Shown: piece after piece, positions 8,294 to 18,498 of the stretch
Layout: each line of letters begins with the position of its first letter
Numbering within the stretch: position 1 is the stretch's first letter
DNA from: Leucothrix arctica
Lineage (GTDB): Bacteria > Pseudomonadota > Gammaproteobacteria > Thiotrichales > Thiotrichaceae
Direction of reading: 5' to 3'
DNA length: 64,000 nucleotides
Assembly: GCF_003172895.1 (NCBI RefSeq)
Contig: NZ_QGKL01000035.1
Coordinates: forward strand, 186,001 to 250,000
Position numbers and translations under genes: made by a program
Notes under the pieces: model-generated
What the model was told of the DNA's origin: nothing
The model's database searches: none
Seen by the model: only the letters and a program-made list of their open reading frames with translations

Positions 8294-9781
8294 GTGAGTG
8301 CAGAGATACTAATAAATGTCACCCCGCAAGAGTGTCGGGTCGCGATTACTGAAAATGGTGCTCTAGAAGAAGTGCTGGTGGAGCGCAATGCTCACCAAGG
8401 CATCGTTGGAAATATTTATAAAGGGCGTGTCAGCCGTGTGTTACCCGGTATGGAAGCGGCGTTTATTGATATTGGCCAAGAAAAAGCCGCGTTCCTTCAT
8501 GCGTCCGATTTATCGGTGAAAAAGAAGGGTGATTTCATGGGTGACTCTTTAAGCAAAGAAGATCAGCCGCAGCCCAAAATAAACCAAGTACTTCACGAAG
8601 GCAGTCAAGTGATTGTGCAGGTGGTGAAAGACCCTCTCGGTACTAAAGGTGCTCGCTTAACGACTTATGTCACCATTCCTTCGCGCTACTTAGTGCTCAT
8701 GCCTGATACGCCAACCATTGGTGTGTCGAGCAAAATTGAGACTGAAGAAGAGCGTCAACGTCTTAAAGCATTGGTTGCAACGATTCGCGAAGAAGAAAAG
8801 TACGACTTTGGTTTTATCATTCGTACTGTAGCGGAAGGCGTGTCAGACGAAGCGATTCGTTCGGATATGCGCTTCTTAAACAGGGTCTGGACGAAAGTCA
8901 CGGAGCGTTCAACGCGCTCTAAGAAAGTCGCACAGCTTTATTCTGATTTGCCGTTAGCCAAGCGTATTTTGCGCGATGCGGTGAATGATGAGATCGGTAA
9001 GATTTTAGTAGACTCACGTGAGACTGCCCAAAGCTTAAATGAGTTCTGTGAGACGTATATTCCTGAGCTAGAAGGCAAGATTGGTCATTACCCTGGTGAG
9101 CGTCCTATTTTTGATTTGTACGGGGTTGAGGATGATATTCAAAAAGCCTTGAAGCGTAAGGTGCAGCTTAAATCGGGCGGCTACTTGATCATTGATCAAA
9201 CAGAAGCGATGACCACGATTGATGTGAATACGGGTGGGTATGTTGGTAATCGCAATCTTGAAGAAACTATATTTAAGACTAACTTAGAAGCTGCGCAGGG
9301 TATTGCTAAGCAAGTCCGCCTGCGTAATCTGGGCGGCATCATTATCCTCGATTTTATCGACATGCAGACCGAAGCACATAAAAAGCAGGTGATCATCTCA
9401 CTTGAGCGCGCACTGGAGCATGATACGGCTAAGACAGCGGTAAGTGGCGTGTCGTCATTGGGCTTGGTTGAAATGACGCGTAAGCGAACGCGTGAGAGCT
9501 TGCTGCAAGTTTTGTGTGAGCCGTGTGTTGTATGTAACGGTCGTGGTTTTGTTAAAACGGCAGTCACTGTCTGCTATGAGATTTTCCGTGAGATATCGCG
9601 TGAAGCACGTCAATTTGATGCAAAAGAATTGTTGGTACTTGCATCGTTAGACGTTGTAGATCTACTGTTGGACGAAGAGTCAGACAGTTTGGCAGAGCTG
9701 CAAGAGTTCATCGGTACGCCGATACGCTTCCAAGTTGAAGCGTTGTACACCCAAGAGCAGTTTGATGTTGTGATACTTTAG
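8294..9781 (+). CDS. rng: Ribonuclease G
   Basis: Endoribonuclease that matures 16S rRNA 5' ends and degrades mRNA. The start is GTG with a GGTGG ribosome binding site a few bases upstream. The S1 domain is near the N-terminus (GNIYKGRVSRVLPGMEAAF). The catalytic region has TTIDVNTGGYVG and IIILDFIDM with its metal-binding aspartates, and the zinc-link cysteines are in CEPCVVCNGRG near residue 415. The length of 495 is close to the 489 of E. coli RNase G, and there is no RNase E-type C-terminal scaffold. Confidence 0.95.
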   Translation: MSAEILINVTPQECRVAITENGALEEVLVERNAHQGIVGNIYKGRVSRVLPGMEAAFIDIGQEKAAFLHASDLSVKKKGDFMGDSLSKEDQPQPKINQVLHEGSQVIVQVVKDPLGTKGARLTTYVTIPSRYLVLMPDTPTIGVSSKIETEEERQRLKALVATIREEEKYDFGFIIRTVAEGVSDEAIRSDMRFLNRVWTKVTERSTRSKKVAQLYSDLPLAKRILRDAVNDEIGKILVDSRETAQSLNEFCETYIPELEGKIGHYPGERPIFDLYGVEDDIQKALKRKVQLKSGGYLIIDQTEAMTTIDVNTGGYVGNRNLEETIFKTNLEAAQGIAKQVRLRNLGGIIILDFIDMQTEAHKKQVIISLERALEHDTAKTAVSGVSSLGLVEMTRKRTRESLLQVLCEPCVVCNGRGFVKTAVTVCYEIFREISREARQFDAKELLVLASLDVVDLLLDEESDSLAELQEFIGTPIRFQVEALYTQEQFDVVIL

Positions 9782-9838
9782 TCCCATAGTCTAAATAATA
9801 ACTAACGTAATGTGCCGTGGCACGATAGGCAAAATAAT

Positions 9839-11281
9839 ATGAATCTAATGGATGTTGCCGAAGCAACTTTATTGACCCCGTATGACTTAGACACCAATAA
9901 GCTAGATCGAGTATTTGATGCGCTAGTTGGGCCTAGCACAGACTTGGCCGACCTTTATTTTCAATCCAAACGCTCGGAAGGGTGGAATTTGGAAGATGGC
10001 ATTATTAAATCGGGTTCGTACAGCATTAGCCAAGGGGTGGGTGTGCGTGCGGTCAGCGGCGAAAAAAGTGGTTTTGCCTATTCTGATGATATCGGCCTTG
10101 ATGCGTTATTGGCGTCTGCAAAGTCAGCCTCTGCAATTAGTAAAGCGGGTCAAAATGGTCGTGTTAATGCGTGGAAGCGCCAGTCTGCTTTTGACGCACG
10201 CTATACCGCTCACAGCCCGTTAGATAGTCTTACAGAAGTTGAGAAAATAGAGCTACTGCGTCTAGCGGATACCACTGCTCGTGCGGCTAGTCCGTATGTT
10301 GAGCAGGTGATGGCTAATATTGTGGCGACTCATGAAGTTGTGTTAGTGGCTGATCATAATGGTCATTTAAGTGCTGACGTGCGTCCATTGGTACGCATGG
10401 GTGTGACGGTCATTATTGAAAAAGATGGCAAGCGTGAAAGTGCCGGTTCAGGTGGTGGTGGTCGTTTTGGTTTGGACTATTTCACTCAAGCAGACCGTGT
10501 GAAAGGCTACGTGGACGAAGCAGTTAGACAAGCATTGATGAAATTAGAAGCTGTGGATGCGCCAATGGGCGAGCAAACAGTTGTCCTCGGTAATGGTTGG
10601 CCGGGTGTGTTGCTACATGAAGCCGTAGGGCATGGTTTAGAAGGTGACTTTAACCGTAAGGGTACTTCAGCATTTAGTGGGCGTATTGGTGAACAGGTAG
10701 CGTCTAAAGGCGTAACTGTTGTTGATAACGGCACTATGCAAGATCGTCGTGGCTCGTTAACGGTGGATGATGAAGGTGTGCAAACACAGTGCACGACATT
10801 GATCGAAGACGGCATCCTGAAGGGCTACATGCAGGATAAAATGAATGCAGGCCTGATGGGCGTAGCGTCTACAGGTAATGGTCGTCGTGAGTCTTACGAT
10901 AGCTTGCCAATGCCTCGTATGACCAATACCTACATGCTTGCAGGTGAGCGTGACCCTCAAGAGATTATTGAGTCGGTTGAAAATGGTTTGTATGCGGTCA
11001 ATTTTGGCGGCGGACAGGTTGATATTACTTCGGGCAAGTTCGTATTTGCAGCTTCAGAAGCTTACCTGATTGAAAACGGCAAGGTGACTCGTCCAGTTAA
11101 AGGCGCAACGTTGATTGGAAATGGCCCTGAAATAATGAACCGCATTAGCATGATTGGTAATGACCTTGAGTTAGATCCAGGTGTTGGTGTGTGTGGTAAA
11201 AGCGGGCAAAGCGTACCAGTAGGAGTAGGTCAGCCTACTTTGAAAATTGATGGAATGACAGTTGGCGGGACGGCAGGATAA
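9839..11281 (+). CDS. tldD: Metalloprotease TldD
   Basis: TldD and PmbA/TldE form a hetero-dimeric zinc protease that processes modified peptides such as microcins and degrades unfolded peptides. The zinc motif [12 protein letters not shown] is intact (HExxxH). [17 protein letters not shown] and [16 protein letters not shown] match the N-terminal domain. I placed the start at ATG 9839 (480 residues, matching the family length of about 481); an in-frame GTG at 9812 would add nine residues without family support. The stop overlaps the pmbA ATG by one base. Confidence 0.95.
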   Translation: MNLMDVAEATLLTPYDLDTNKLDRVFDALVGPSTDLADLYFQSKRSEGWNLEDGIIKSGSYSISQGVGVRAVSGEKSGFAYSDDIGLDALLASAKSASAISKAGQNGRVNAWKRQSAFDARYTAHSPLDSLTEVEKIELLRLADTTARAASPYVEQVMANIVATHEVVLVADHNGHLSADVRPLVRMGVTVIIEKDGKRESAGSGGGGRFGLDYFTQADRVKGYVDEAVRQALMKLEAVDAPMGEQTVVLGNGWPGVLLHEAVGHGLEGDFNRKGTSAFSGRIGEQVASKGVTVVDNGTMQDRRGSLTVDDEGVQTQCTTLIEDGILKGYMQDKMNAGLMGVASTGNGRRESYDSLPMPRMTNTYMLAGERDPQEIIESVENGLYAVNFGGGQVDITSGKFVFAASEAYLIENGKVTRPVKGATLIGNGPEIMNRISMIGNDLELDPGVGVCGKSGQSVPVGVGQPTLKIDGMTVGGTAG

Positions 11282-12621
11282 TGAAAACAATGGACTCTCA
11301 AAAACAGCGTTTACTCGACTTATCAAAGCAAGCTCTCGATGAAGCTAAAAAATTGGGCGCGAGTGATGCAGCCGTGGGCATTAGCACAGGTGATGGTTTA
11401 TCTGTCGATGTACGCATGGCTGAAATTGATAAATTAGAATATTACCGCGACCAAGGTTTAGGGGTGACTGTGTACTTCGGTCAGCGCCAAGGTGCATCAA
11501 GTACCAGTGATTTGTCGGAAGGTGCTATTCGCGATGCGGTTAAAGCAGCTTGTAATATCGCTAAATACACCTCTGAAGATGACTGCTTAGGACTTGCGGA
11601 TGCTGACCTAATGGCAACCGATATTCCAGACTTTGACTTGTATCACCCTTGGGACTTGACCGCTGAGCAAGCGATCGAACAAGCGATTGCCTGTGAGAAT
11701 AGTGCGCGTGAGTTTGATCCGCGTATTACTAATTCAGATGGTGCCAGTGTTTCGACTTACAGCGGTATTAGTTCGTATGCAAATACTAATGGCTTTGCGG
11801 ACGTTAGAGCGAGTAGCTCACACTCACTGAGTTGTTCTGTGATCGCTAACGAAGCTGATGGTGGCGGTATGCAGCGTGATCATTGGTACACCAGTTCACG
11901 TTTTTCTGATCAGTTAGATAGTGCAGCGTCAGTGGGTCGAAGAGCGGCTGAAGAAACACTTTCTCGCTTGGGTGCTCGTAAATTAACGAGTCGTCAGGCA
12001 CCTGTTTTATATATGCCTCAATATGCGAGTGGCTTGCTGGGGCACTTTACCTCAGCGATTAGCGGTGGCTCTTTGTACCGCAAAGCCAGCTTTCTGGTTG
12101 ATAGTATTGATACTAAGGTATTTCCTGATTTTGTTAATTTGTATGAACGTCCTTACATTTATCAAGGAAATAGTAGTTCTGCTTATGACGCTGAAGGCGT
12201 TGCAACACAGGACCGTGATTTTGTTAAAGATGGGATCGTTCAATCATATATTTTAGGCAGTTATTCTGCGCGTAAGCTAGGCTTAAAAACGACTGGAAAC
12301 TCGGGTGGTTTGCGTAATTTTACGGCTGATTCTACTGGGCAGAACTTTGATGAAATGCTCAAACTAATGGATACAGGTTTATTGGTTACTGGCTTAATTG
12401 GTAGTGGAATTAACGGTATCACGGGTGACTATTCACGTGGCGCAGTTGGCTTCTGGGTTGAGGGGGGCGTTATTCAGTACCCTGTGGAAGAGATTACTAT
12501 AGCGGGTAACTTGAAGGACATGTTTAGCAATATTGCAGCGATTGGTAATGACCGTGATGAGCGACTTTCAACGCGGACTGGCTCTATATTAGTTGAGCAA
12601 ATGATGATCTCAGGAGAGTAG
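11281..12621 (+). CDS. pmbA: Metalloprotease PmbA/TldE
   Basis: Partner subunit of TldD. PmbA-type proteins share the fold but lack the zinc HExxxH motif, and none is visible here. Signatures seen are LGASDAAVGISTGDGLSVDVR near the start (shown in part), LGSYSARKLGLKTTGNSGG and the C-terminal GDYSRGAVGFWVEGG with NLKDMF. The length of 446 residues is normal. It starts one base inside the tldD stop; a second ATG nine bases on is an alternative start. In many bacteria tldD and pmbA are apart; here they form one transcription unit. Confidence 0.94.
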   Translation: MKTMDSQKQRLLDLSKQALDEAKKLGASDAAVGISTGDGLSVDVRMAEIDKLEYYRDQGLGVTVYFGQRQGASSTSDLSEGAIRDAVKAACNIAKYTSEDDCLGLADADLMATDIPDFDLYHPWDLTAEQAIEQAIACENSAREFDPRITNSDGASVSTYSGISSYANTNGFADVRASSSHSLSCSVIANEADGGGMQRDHWYTSSRFSDQLDSAASVGRRAAEETLSRLGARKLTSRQAPVLYMPQYASGLLGHFTSAISGGSLYRKASFLVDSIDTKVFPDFVNLYERPYIYQGNSSSAYDAEGVATQDRDFVKDGIVQSYILGSYSARKLGLKTTGNSGGLRNFTADSTGQNFDEMLKLMDTGLLVTGLIGSGINGITGDYSRGAVGFWVEGGVIQYPVEEITIAGNLKDMFSNIAAIGNDRDERLSTRTGSILVEQMMISGE

Positions 12622-12693
12622 TGCTATTTCAGCCTCCTTGGCGTATTATAAATGAGGGCATTTATAATAAATCTAAGCGCGTGAGGGGTTGGA

Positions 12694-14358
12694 TTGGAAA
12701 AAATCTGGCTAAACCAATATCAAGAAGGCGTTCCTGCGGTCATTGACCTTCGGGAATTTTCTTCGCTTGCAGATATGTTCCGCCGTAGTGTGGAGCGTAA
12801 TGCAGACAAAACTGCTTTTATTAGCTTTGATAAAAGTATGAGCTACCGACGGCTTGATGTTTTGAGTCGTCGGTTTGCTAGCTACCTCGTCAATCAATTG
12901 GATTTGAACCAAGGCGACCGTATTGCCTTAATGATTCCAAATCTAATGCAGTACCCAGTTGCATTTTACGCTGCTTGTCGTGCCGGAATCGTTGTCGTTA
13001 ATATTGACCCGCTGTGTACCCAATCTGAGTTGCGCTATCAATTAAAAGACTCAGGATGCCGCGCAGTTGTTTTACTTGAAGACTGTGCTAGAAGGTTGTC
13101 GCGTATCATCGCAGAGACCGATGTTGAGTCCGTTATTGTTACTCAAGTGGCAGACCTGCTAGGGCCTGTAAAGCGATTAACAATGAACAGTTATCACAAG
13201 TGGATAGCGGGCCGTGTTCCCATCTACCATTTACCTAATAGTGTCTCATTTAGTCAGGCACTGCGTTCATCTGTTTCAATCTACGCTGACCCTATAATCA
13301 ATGCGCATGACCTTGCGTTATTGCAGTACACCAGTGGCACCGAAGGTGTTCCAAAAGGGGTCATGCTTAGTCATCAAAATCTCTATGCCAATGTATTACA
13401 AGCGAGCGCATGGACGTCGACAGTTGTCTCATTACAGGGAACTGCATTGGCTGTAATGCCATTTAGTCATATCTTTGGTTTTACTGCGAATTTCCTTTTT
13501 CCGATCAGGCAGGGTGCTTGTAGTTTACTGGTTGCAGACGCTAGAGACTGTGAGTCCATCGTCAAAATCATGGAGAAAAACGCCTGCTCAAGTCTTGTGG
13601 GTGTGAGTACTTTATTTAATAAACTCTTAGAGGCCAAAGGCTTTGAAGATTTGGACTTTAGCGAGTTAAAAATATGTCTTTCTGGTGGTATGCCGATACA
13701 TAAAGCAGTGGCACGAAACTGGTCACAGGTAACCGGTTGTGAAATTACAGAATGTTACGGAATGACTGAGACGTCACCTGCAATTACAGCGAACCCACTT
13801 AGTTTATTAAAGTATAGCGGTTACCTTGGCGTTCCATTGCCTTCAACCGAAATATCTATTCGAGATATGCGAGGTAACGAGTTAAACCAAGGTGCTGAGG
13901 GCGAGCTTTGGGCCAGGGGTCCGCAGGTCATGCTGGGTTACTGGAAGCAGCCACAAGCAACTTATGGTGCGTTGTGTAAGGATGGTTGGTTTAGAACGGG
14001 TGATGTTGCGATGGTATCCGAAACCGGTATGGTCAAAGTAATTGATCGCCTACGGGATATTGTTAATGTGTCAGGCTTTGTTGTCTATCCCAGTGAGGTA
14101 GAGAAGCTAATGCTTACTCATGAGAGTGTGGAAGATGTTGCAGCGGTTGGTCTGCCAGATGATCGTTCTGGCGAAGTTGTTAAGCTCTTTGTTGTGGGAA
14201 AAGATGGCTTTGATGATACTGAGGCGCTACACGCATTTTGTAAAATAAAATTGAGTGGTTATAAGCGCCCCAAAGAGATTGAATTTGTTGAAAAGATACC
14301 ACGTTTCAAGTCGGGCCGATTATTGCGCCGCGAGTTGAGAAAACCCAGCAGCACTTAA
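12694..14358 (+). CDS. FadD-like acyl-CoA synthetase with altered catalytic motifs
   Basis: This protein matches long-chain fatty acid-CoA ligase FadD along its length (554 residues; WLNQYQEGVPAVIDL at the start, IPNLMQYPVAFYAA, CYGMTETSPAIT, GWFRTGD). The start is TTG with a GAGGGG ribosome binding site and no nearby ATG. Two core motifs deviate. The phosphate loop reads YTSGTEGVPKG (Glu217 in place of the usual Thr or Gly). The C-terminal A10 motif reads SGRLLRREL, so the catalytic adenylation lysine of GK is Arg542. It may have lost or changed ligase activity. Its 3' end overlaps the convergent deacetylase gene by 39 bases. Confidence 0.85.
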   Translation: MEKIWLNQYQEGVPAVIDLREFSSLADMFRRSVERNADKTAFISFDKSMSYRRLDVLSRRFASYLVNQLDLNQGDRIALMIPNLMQYPVAFYAACRAGIVVVNIDPLCTQSELRYQLKDSGCRAVVLLEDCARRLSRIIAETDVESVIVTQVADLLGPVKRLTMNSYHKWIAGRVPIYHLPNSVSFSQALRSSVSIYADPIINAHDLALLQYTSGTEGVPKGVMLSHQNLYANVLQASAWTSTVVSLQGTALAVMPFSHIFGFTANFLFPIRQGACSLLVADARDCESIVKIMEKNACSSLVGVSTLFNKLLEAKGFEDLDFSELKICLSGGMPIHKAVARNWSQVTGCEITECYGMTETSPAITANPLSLLKYSGYLGVPLPSTEISIRDMRGNELNQGAEGELWARGPQVMLGYWKQPQATYGALCKDGWFRTGDVAMVSETGMVKVIDRLRDIVNVSGFVVYPSEVEKLMLTHESVEDVAAVGLPDDRSGEVVKLFVVGKDGFDDTEALHAFCKIKLSGYKRPKEIEFVEKIPRFKSGRLLRRELRKPSST

Positions 14359-15228
14359 TACCGGTGTTTGACTGCTTGTTTCGTTGCTTTTCGTTTCAGC
14401 ATAATAAGCCTGCTTAAACGATGTCATGTCATAGTCTTTAATCAATCGACTTAATTTATTAGGTACGCCTTTGCGTCCTACAAACTGAGTGATTAGCCAT
14501 TTAGCGGGTACTTTCCCGTATTCTTTTTTTACAAACTCCAGTTCATCAGCATCCACTTCATAAGGATGCATATAAAATACAGAAGAGTCTGGTAGTGGCT
14601 TACTTAAAAAGCGAGTCATTTGGTAAGGCGAAAGTCTGAAATATCCACCACCAAAGTAGGGCAGTTTGTAACTGCCAGCAGTGATGTAGCTTAAGTAGTG
14701 CTCGTCTATTTCGTAGTCTTTGAAGATACTTAAATCGTACTTTTTTTCTATACCGTACTTGATCACCTTCATCGGGAATAGCGAAGAGTCATAACGAATA
14801 CCATTAGTCGCTAACGCTTCGCAGAACTCAGGGAAAAGGTGTTCGCGAATGGAGAAGTTGGGCGCACGAAAGCCAATGACTTTTTGGCCGCCTGCATCTT
14901 CAAGCAGTTTGACGGACTTGCTGATATCTTCCAGCATTTCCTTACTACTCATGCTGTAGATATTTTGATGTGAGTAGCCGTGAGAGGCGACTTCGTGGCC
15001 TTCTTCGGTCATACGTTGAATGAGTTGTGGGAACTTTTCAGCAACATTACCTAAGGTGAAGAATGTCGCTTTGGTATTATTCTCAGACAGGATGTCCATC
15101 ACTTTGTGAGTGCTATGTAATACGCGCTCAGTGACAGGGTGATTTCGATTTAGAACAGACTGTGACCAGTCTTCAACATCAACTGTAAAAATCATTTTCA
15201 GCTCATTATTGTTAGATTTATAAGACAA
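14320..15228 (-). CDS. Polysaccharide deacetylase (XrtA-system type, DUF3473-like)
   Basis: NodB-fold carbohydrate esterase expected to remove acetyl groups from a surface or exported polysaccharide. Motifs: FTVDVEDWSQ (metal aspartates), THKVMDIL then ATFFTLGNVAEKFP, EVASHGYSHQ (metal histidines), and GFRAPNFSI. The C-terminal GGGYFRLSPYQ and VFYMHPYEVD are typical of the DUF3473 branch linked to exosortase/EPS loci. It has no signal peptide. ATG 15195 (starting MIFTVDVEDW) is an alternative start. No EPS glycosyltransferase or exosortase is next to it. Confidence 0.86.
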   Translation of the reverse strand: MSYKSNNNELKMIFTVDVEDWSQSVLNRNHPVTERVLHSTHKVMDILSENNTKATFFTLGNVAEKFPQLIQRMTEEGHEVASHGYSHQNIYSMSSKEMLEDISKSVKLLEDAGGQKVIGFRAPNFSIREHLFPEFCEALATNGIRYDSSLFPMKVIKYGIEKKYDLSIFKDYEIDEHYLSYITAGSYKLPYFGGGYFRLSPYQMTRFLSKPLPDSSVFYMHPYEVDADELEFVKKEYGKVPAKWLITQFVGRKGVPNKLSRLIKDYDMTSFKQAYYAETKSNETSSQTPVLSAAGFSQLAAQ

Positions 15229-15364
15229 GAATGCCGTCAGTCGGTTATAAAGTCTTGTAAAATGAGGACTAACGGGAGGCGATCAGATAAATGGTTAGGC
15301 TTGATGTGGACTATTTTAACACTTCCGTTATTTTATAAGTTCGGGTATTATTCTCCGCCTGAAT

Positions 15365-15441
15365 CGGGGCGTAGCGCAGCCTGGTAGCGCACCACACTGG
15401 GGGTGTGGTGGTCGCAGGTTCGAATCCTGCCGTCCCGACCA
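15365..15441 (+). tRNA. tRNA-Pro (anticodon GGG)
   Basis: This 77-base cloverleaf has a seven-pair acceptor stem (CGGGGCG with CGTCCCG, one G-T pair), an anticodon stem CCACA/TGTGG around loop CTGGGGG, a T-loop GGTTCGAATCC and an encoded CCA end. The GGG anticodon reads CCC/CCU proline codons. It lies between the deacetylase gene and recJ. Confidence 0.97.
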
Positions 15442-15545
15442 GTATCCTTTCTTAAGTTAGCTTTCTTTTAGCTAAATAATACGCCATCATCGATAACCCA
15501 ATCGGTGCTCTACAGCGAATGCCGATAGCAACGCTGAGTATCCTC

Positions 15546-17270
15546 ATGACAAAAGCAACACTAATCCGCCGCACAATCCCGACTGATCTTCCTGAGTTAA
15601 GTAATTGCTCCGCGTTGTTACAACGTATAGTCGCAAGTCGTGGTGTGGTAGATGATGAGGCGCTCTCAACAGAGCTTAAACAGCTTCACCCGATTGGAAG
15701 CTTGTTAGGTATAACCGATGCCACCGATCGTCTGTCAGAGGCTTTAAAGCAGCAAGAGCGCATACTCATCGTTGGTGACTTTGATGCAGACGGTGCAACC
15801 GCTACATCTCTCATCGTTAGAGCGTTACGAGGTTTTGGTTTTCAGCATGTTGAATATATTGTACCTAATCGATTTGAATACGGTTACGGTCTCACGCCAG
15901 AAATCATTGATGTCGCAAGTCCTCATAACCCACAATTAATTATTACGGTCGATAATGGTATTTCCAGTGTTGAAGGCGTGGATTATGCCGCGTCACTGGG
16001 CATCGACGTCATTATTACCGATCATCATTTGCCGGGTCGTACTGCACCTGCTGCAGTAGCGATTGTTAACCCAAATCAGCACGGTGATGACTTTGCATCA
16101 AAGAACCTAGCGGGTGTAGGTGTTGTTTTTTACCTAATGCTAGCGTTCAAACAGGTGTTATCTAAAACGAGTTATTTTGCTGATTCAGGCGTTACGCCAC
16201 CCAATATTGTTCAGTGGTTAGACCTCGTTGCGCTCGGCACTGTTGCTGATGTCGTACCATTGGATACCAATAATCGTATTTTGGTGGAGCAGGGCTTGCG
16301 ACGTATTCGCAGTGGTCATTGTAGCCAGGGCGTATTGGCGCTACTAAGAATAGGTAAAAAGAACCCTCAACAAGTCACGAGTCAAGATCTTGGTTTTGTG
16401 TGTGGGCCACGATTAAATGCAGCTGGGCGCTTAGATGACATGTCACTCGGTATAGAGTGCTTGCTAACAGAGTCCGCTGATACAGCGATGGACTTAGCGG
16501 CTGAGCTTGATGAAATGAATCGTACGCGTCGTGAGTTAGAGTCGGGTATGAAGGAAGATGCGTTAAAGCAGCTAGATACGATTGATTTAGATCGTGATCA
16601 ACTACCTCCCATTATTTGTTTGTTTCATGAAGAGTGGCATCAAGGTGTTGTCGGGATTATTGCAGCGCGTATTCGTGAACGTTATTTCCGTCCTTGTATT
16701 ATTTTTGCACCGGGTACGACAGGTGAAATCAAAGGTTCTGGGCGCTCTATTCCCGGTATTCACATGCGCGACGTCATTGATCGGGTTGCAACCAAGCATA
16801 CTGGTTTAGTTGAAAAGTTTGGTGGGCATGCAATGGCGGCCGGATTGAGCCTCAAGAATAATGACTTTGCTGAGTTTAAGGATGCAGTAGAGGCGATCGT
16901 CACTGAGCACACCGAACCAGAAGTGTTCCAAGAAGAAGTTCTGAGTGACGGCAGTCTAGAGACTGAAAATTATAGTTTAAGTACTGCTGAAGAGTTGGCT
17001 CAACGCATCCCGTGGGGACAAGGTTTTCCCGCACCAGTGTTTGACGATGTGTTTGAGATTGTAGAGCGAAGGGTGTTAAAGATGGTACATCTTAAGCTTA
17101 TGCTTCGAGCGAAAGGTCACTCTGCGTTATTGCCTGCGATTGTATTTAACGTTGACCCTGAGGCGTGGCCTCAAGTGGGAGATAAAGCGCATCTGCTCTA
17201 TCAGTTGGCAGTGAATGAATACAATGGCCAGCGATCGCTACAACTAATGGTGCAGCGACTGCTGGACTAA
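15546..17270 (+). CDS. recJ: Single-stranded-DNA exonuclease RecJ
   Basis: 5'-3' single-strand exonuclease in recombination and mismatch repair. DHH-family motifs are all visible: VGDFDADGATATSL, ITVDNGISS, VIITDHHLPG, ALGTVADVVPL, then the DHHA1 region with GSGRSIPGIH and GGHAMAAG. I placed the start at ATG 15546 (574 residues, MTKATLIRRTIP), which aligns with other RecJ proteins; an in-frame ATG 27 bases upstream gives a poorer fit. It is convergent with bamB. Confidence 0.94.
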   Translation: MTKATLIRRTIPTDLPELSNCSALLQRIVASRGVVDDEALSTELKQLHPIGSLLGITDATDRLSEALKQQERILIVGDFDADGATATSLIVRALRGFGFQHVEYIVPNRFEYGYGLTPEIIDVASPHNPQLIITVDNGISSVEGVDYAASLGIDVIITDHHLPGRTAPAAVAIVNPNQHGDDFASKNLAGVGVVFYLMLAFKQVLSKTSYFADSGVTPPNIVQWLDLVALGTVADVVPLDTNNRILVEQGLRRIRSGHCSQGVLALLRIGKKNPQQVTSQDLGFVCGPRLNAAGRLDDMSLGIECLLTESADTAMDLAAELDEMNRTRRELESGMKEDALKQLDTIDLDRDQLPPIICLFHEEWHQGVVGIIAARIRERYFRPCIIFAPGTTGEIKGSGRSIPGIHMRDVIDRVATKHTGLVEKFGGHAMAAGLSLKNNDFAEFKDAVEAIVTEHTEPEVFQEEVLSDGSLETENYSLSTAEELAQRIPWGQGFPAPVFDDVFEIVERRVLKMVHLKLMLRAKGHSALLPAIVFNVDPEAWPQVGDKAHLLYQLAVNEYNGQRSLQLMVQRLLD

Positions 17271-17294
17271 GTATTTCTTAATGACTACTAGCAG

Positions 17295-18494
17295 TTACTG
17301 AGATTTAGTCGCTGTTAGTACACCGCTACGACCAAGGGTATAAATAACGCCATCGCTATTAAGTGGAGGCGTATTGTAACCTGCAGGGTCACCTGAAATG
17401 CGGCTAGTAATTTTACCTTTCGGTGTCGCAATCCAGTGTATATTTCCTTGCTTATCTGCCACAACAATATGACTACCGTCTTGTGTCAGTGTCGGTGCTG
17501 TTGGTTGGCGGTTTTCAAGAGCATCTTGTTTCCACATTTGCTGTCCATTTTTTGGATTCAGCTTCCAAACATTACCGTTGTCATCGGTACTGTAAACACC
17601 ACCAGCATTAGCCTCTGCACCCGTAAATGATGAGAATGCTCTCGTCCAGCCAACCGTACCTTCACCAATGTTAGCGCCAACAATACGTCCGTTGCCGTTA
17701 CTTGTGAATAATGCGGTACCCAATGACTTTAGACGACCATCAATATCAGCAAGCTTGTCTACTTCAGAGCCGCTTTTTTGTGTTGATAATTTGATTTCCC
17801 ACACTGGTTGACCTGTTTTAAGGCCGTAAGCCGCAACTACGCCGTTATCAAAACCAGCAATGACGCCATTACTAACAACTAAAGGAACACTTGCGCCATA
17901 GAGTGAAAGTTCAGGTGTGCGCTGAACACGTTGCCACAGGATCTCACCATTCTTGCTGTTGAGGCCGTGAAGCTTGCCATCAATAGTACGAACAACCACC
18001 ACGCCTAATGACGCTTTTGATACTGCTAAAACTTCTGTTTCAACGTTGCTAATCCACTTGATAGCACCAGTAGTTGCATCTAACGCAACTGCTTTACCGC
18101 TATTAGTACCTGCGAATACAAAGCCTTCGCCACCGTTTACACCACCGGTGATGTGTTCTCCAAGAGACTGTTTCCATAGCGATTTACCGCTATTTTTGTC
18201 CCAAGCAGAAACACCACTACCAGCTGCCGCATACACCGCGATGTTATTGGCGTATGGGTGAATCTTTACGTGGCTTAAAGCGGTGCCAGTATTAACCTGC
18301 CACAACTTACTTGCTGTGGCAGTACTAGTAATCTTCTCAAGTGGTTTTAGCACGGGAGCAACATAAGATGCTTTTTGTTGCCCGCCTAATAGTTGACTAC
18401 CCGGAAAGGATTGACCGCTGCAGGCGGAAATTCCAATACTTGCCGATAAAACCAAAATACTGTTTAAGACATGGGGGGGTAGTCTTTTATTCAC
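17295..18494 (-). CDS. bamB: Outer-membrane assembly lipoprotein BamB
   Basis: BamB is a beta-propeller lipoprotein of the BAM complex, which folds proteins into the outer membrane. The signal peptide ends in a lipobox (GISAC, Cys at about residue 25), and the rest is PQQ-type propeller repeats such as VSAWDKNSGKSLWKQSL, VALDATTGAIKW and LHGLNSKNGEILWQ. I chose GTG 18494 as start: AAGGAG lies nine bases before it, and it starts just after the yfgM stop. It ends the leftward ndk-rlmN-pilW-rodZ-hisS-yfgM-bamB operon. The gene usually following bamB, der, is absent. Confidence 0.95.
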   Translation of the reverse strand: MNKRLPPHVLNSILVLSASIGISACSGQSFPGSQLLGGQQKASYVAPVLKPLEKITSTATASKLWQVNTGTALSHVKIHPYANNIAVYAAAGSGVSAWDKNSGKSLWKQSLGEHITGGVNGGEGFVFAGTNSGKAVALDATTGAIKWISNVETEVLAVSKASLGVVVVRTIDGKLHGLNSKNGEILWQRVQRTPELSLYGASVPLVVSNGVIAGFDNGVVAAYGLKTGQPVWEIKLSTQKSGSEVDKLADIDGRLKSLGTALFTSNGNGRIVGANIGEGTVGWTRAFSSFTGAEANAGGVYSTDDNGNVWKLNPKNGQQMWKQDALENRQPTAPTLTQDGSHIVVADKQGNIHWIATPKGKITSRISGDPAGYNTPPLNSDGVIYTLGRSGVLTATKSQ

Positions 18495-18498
18495 GTGG

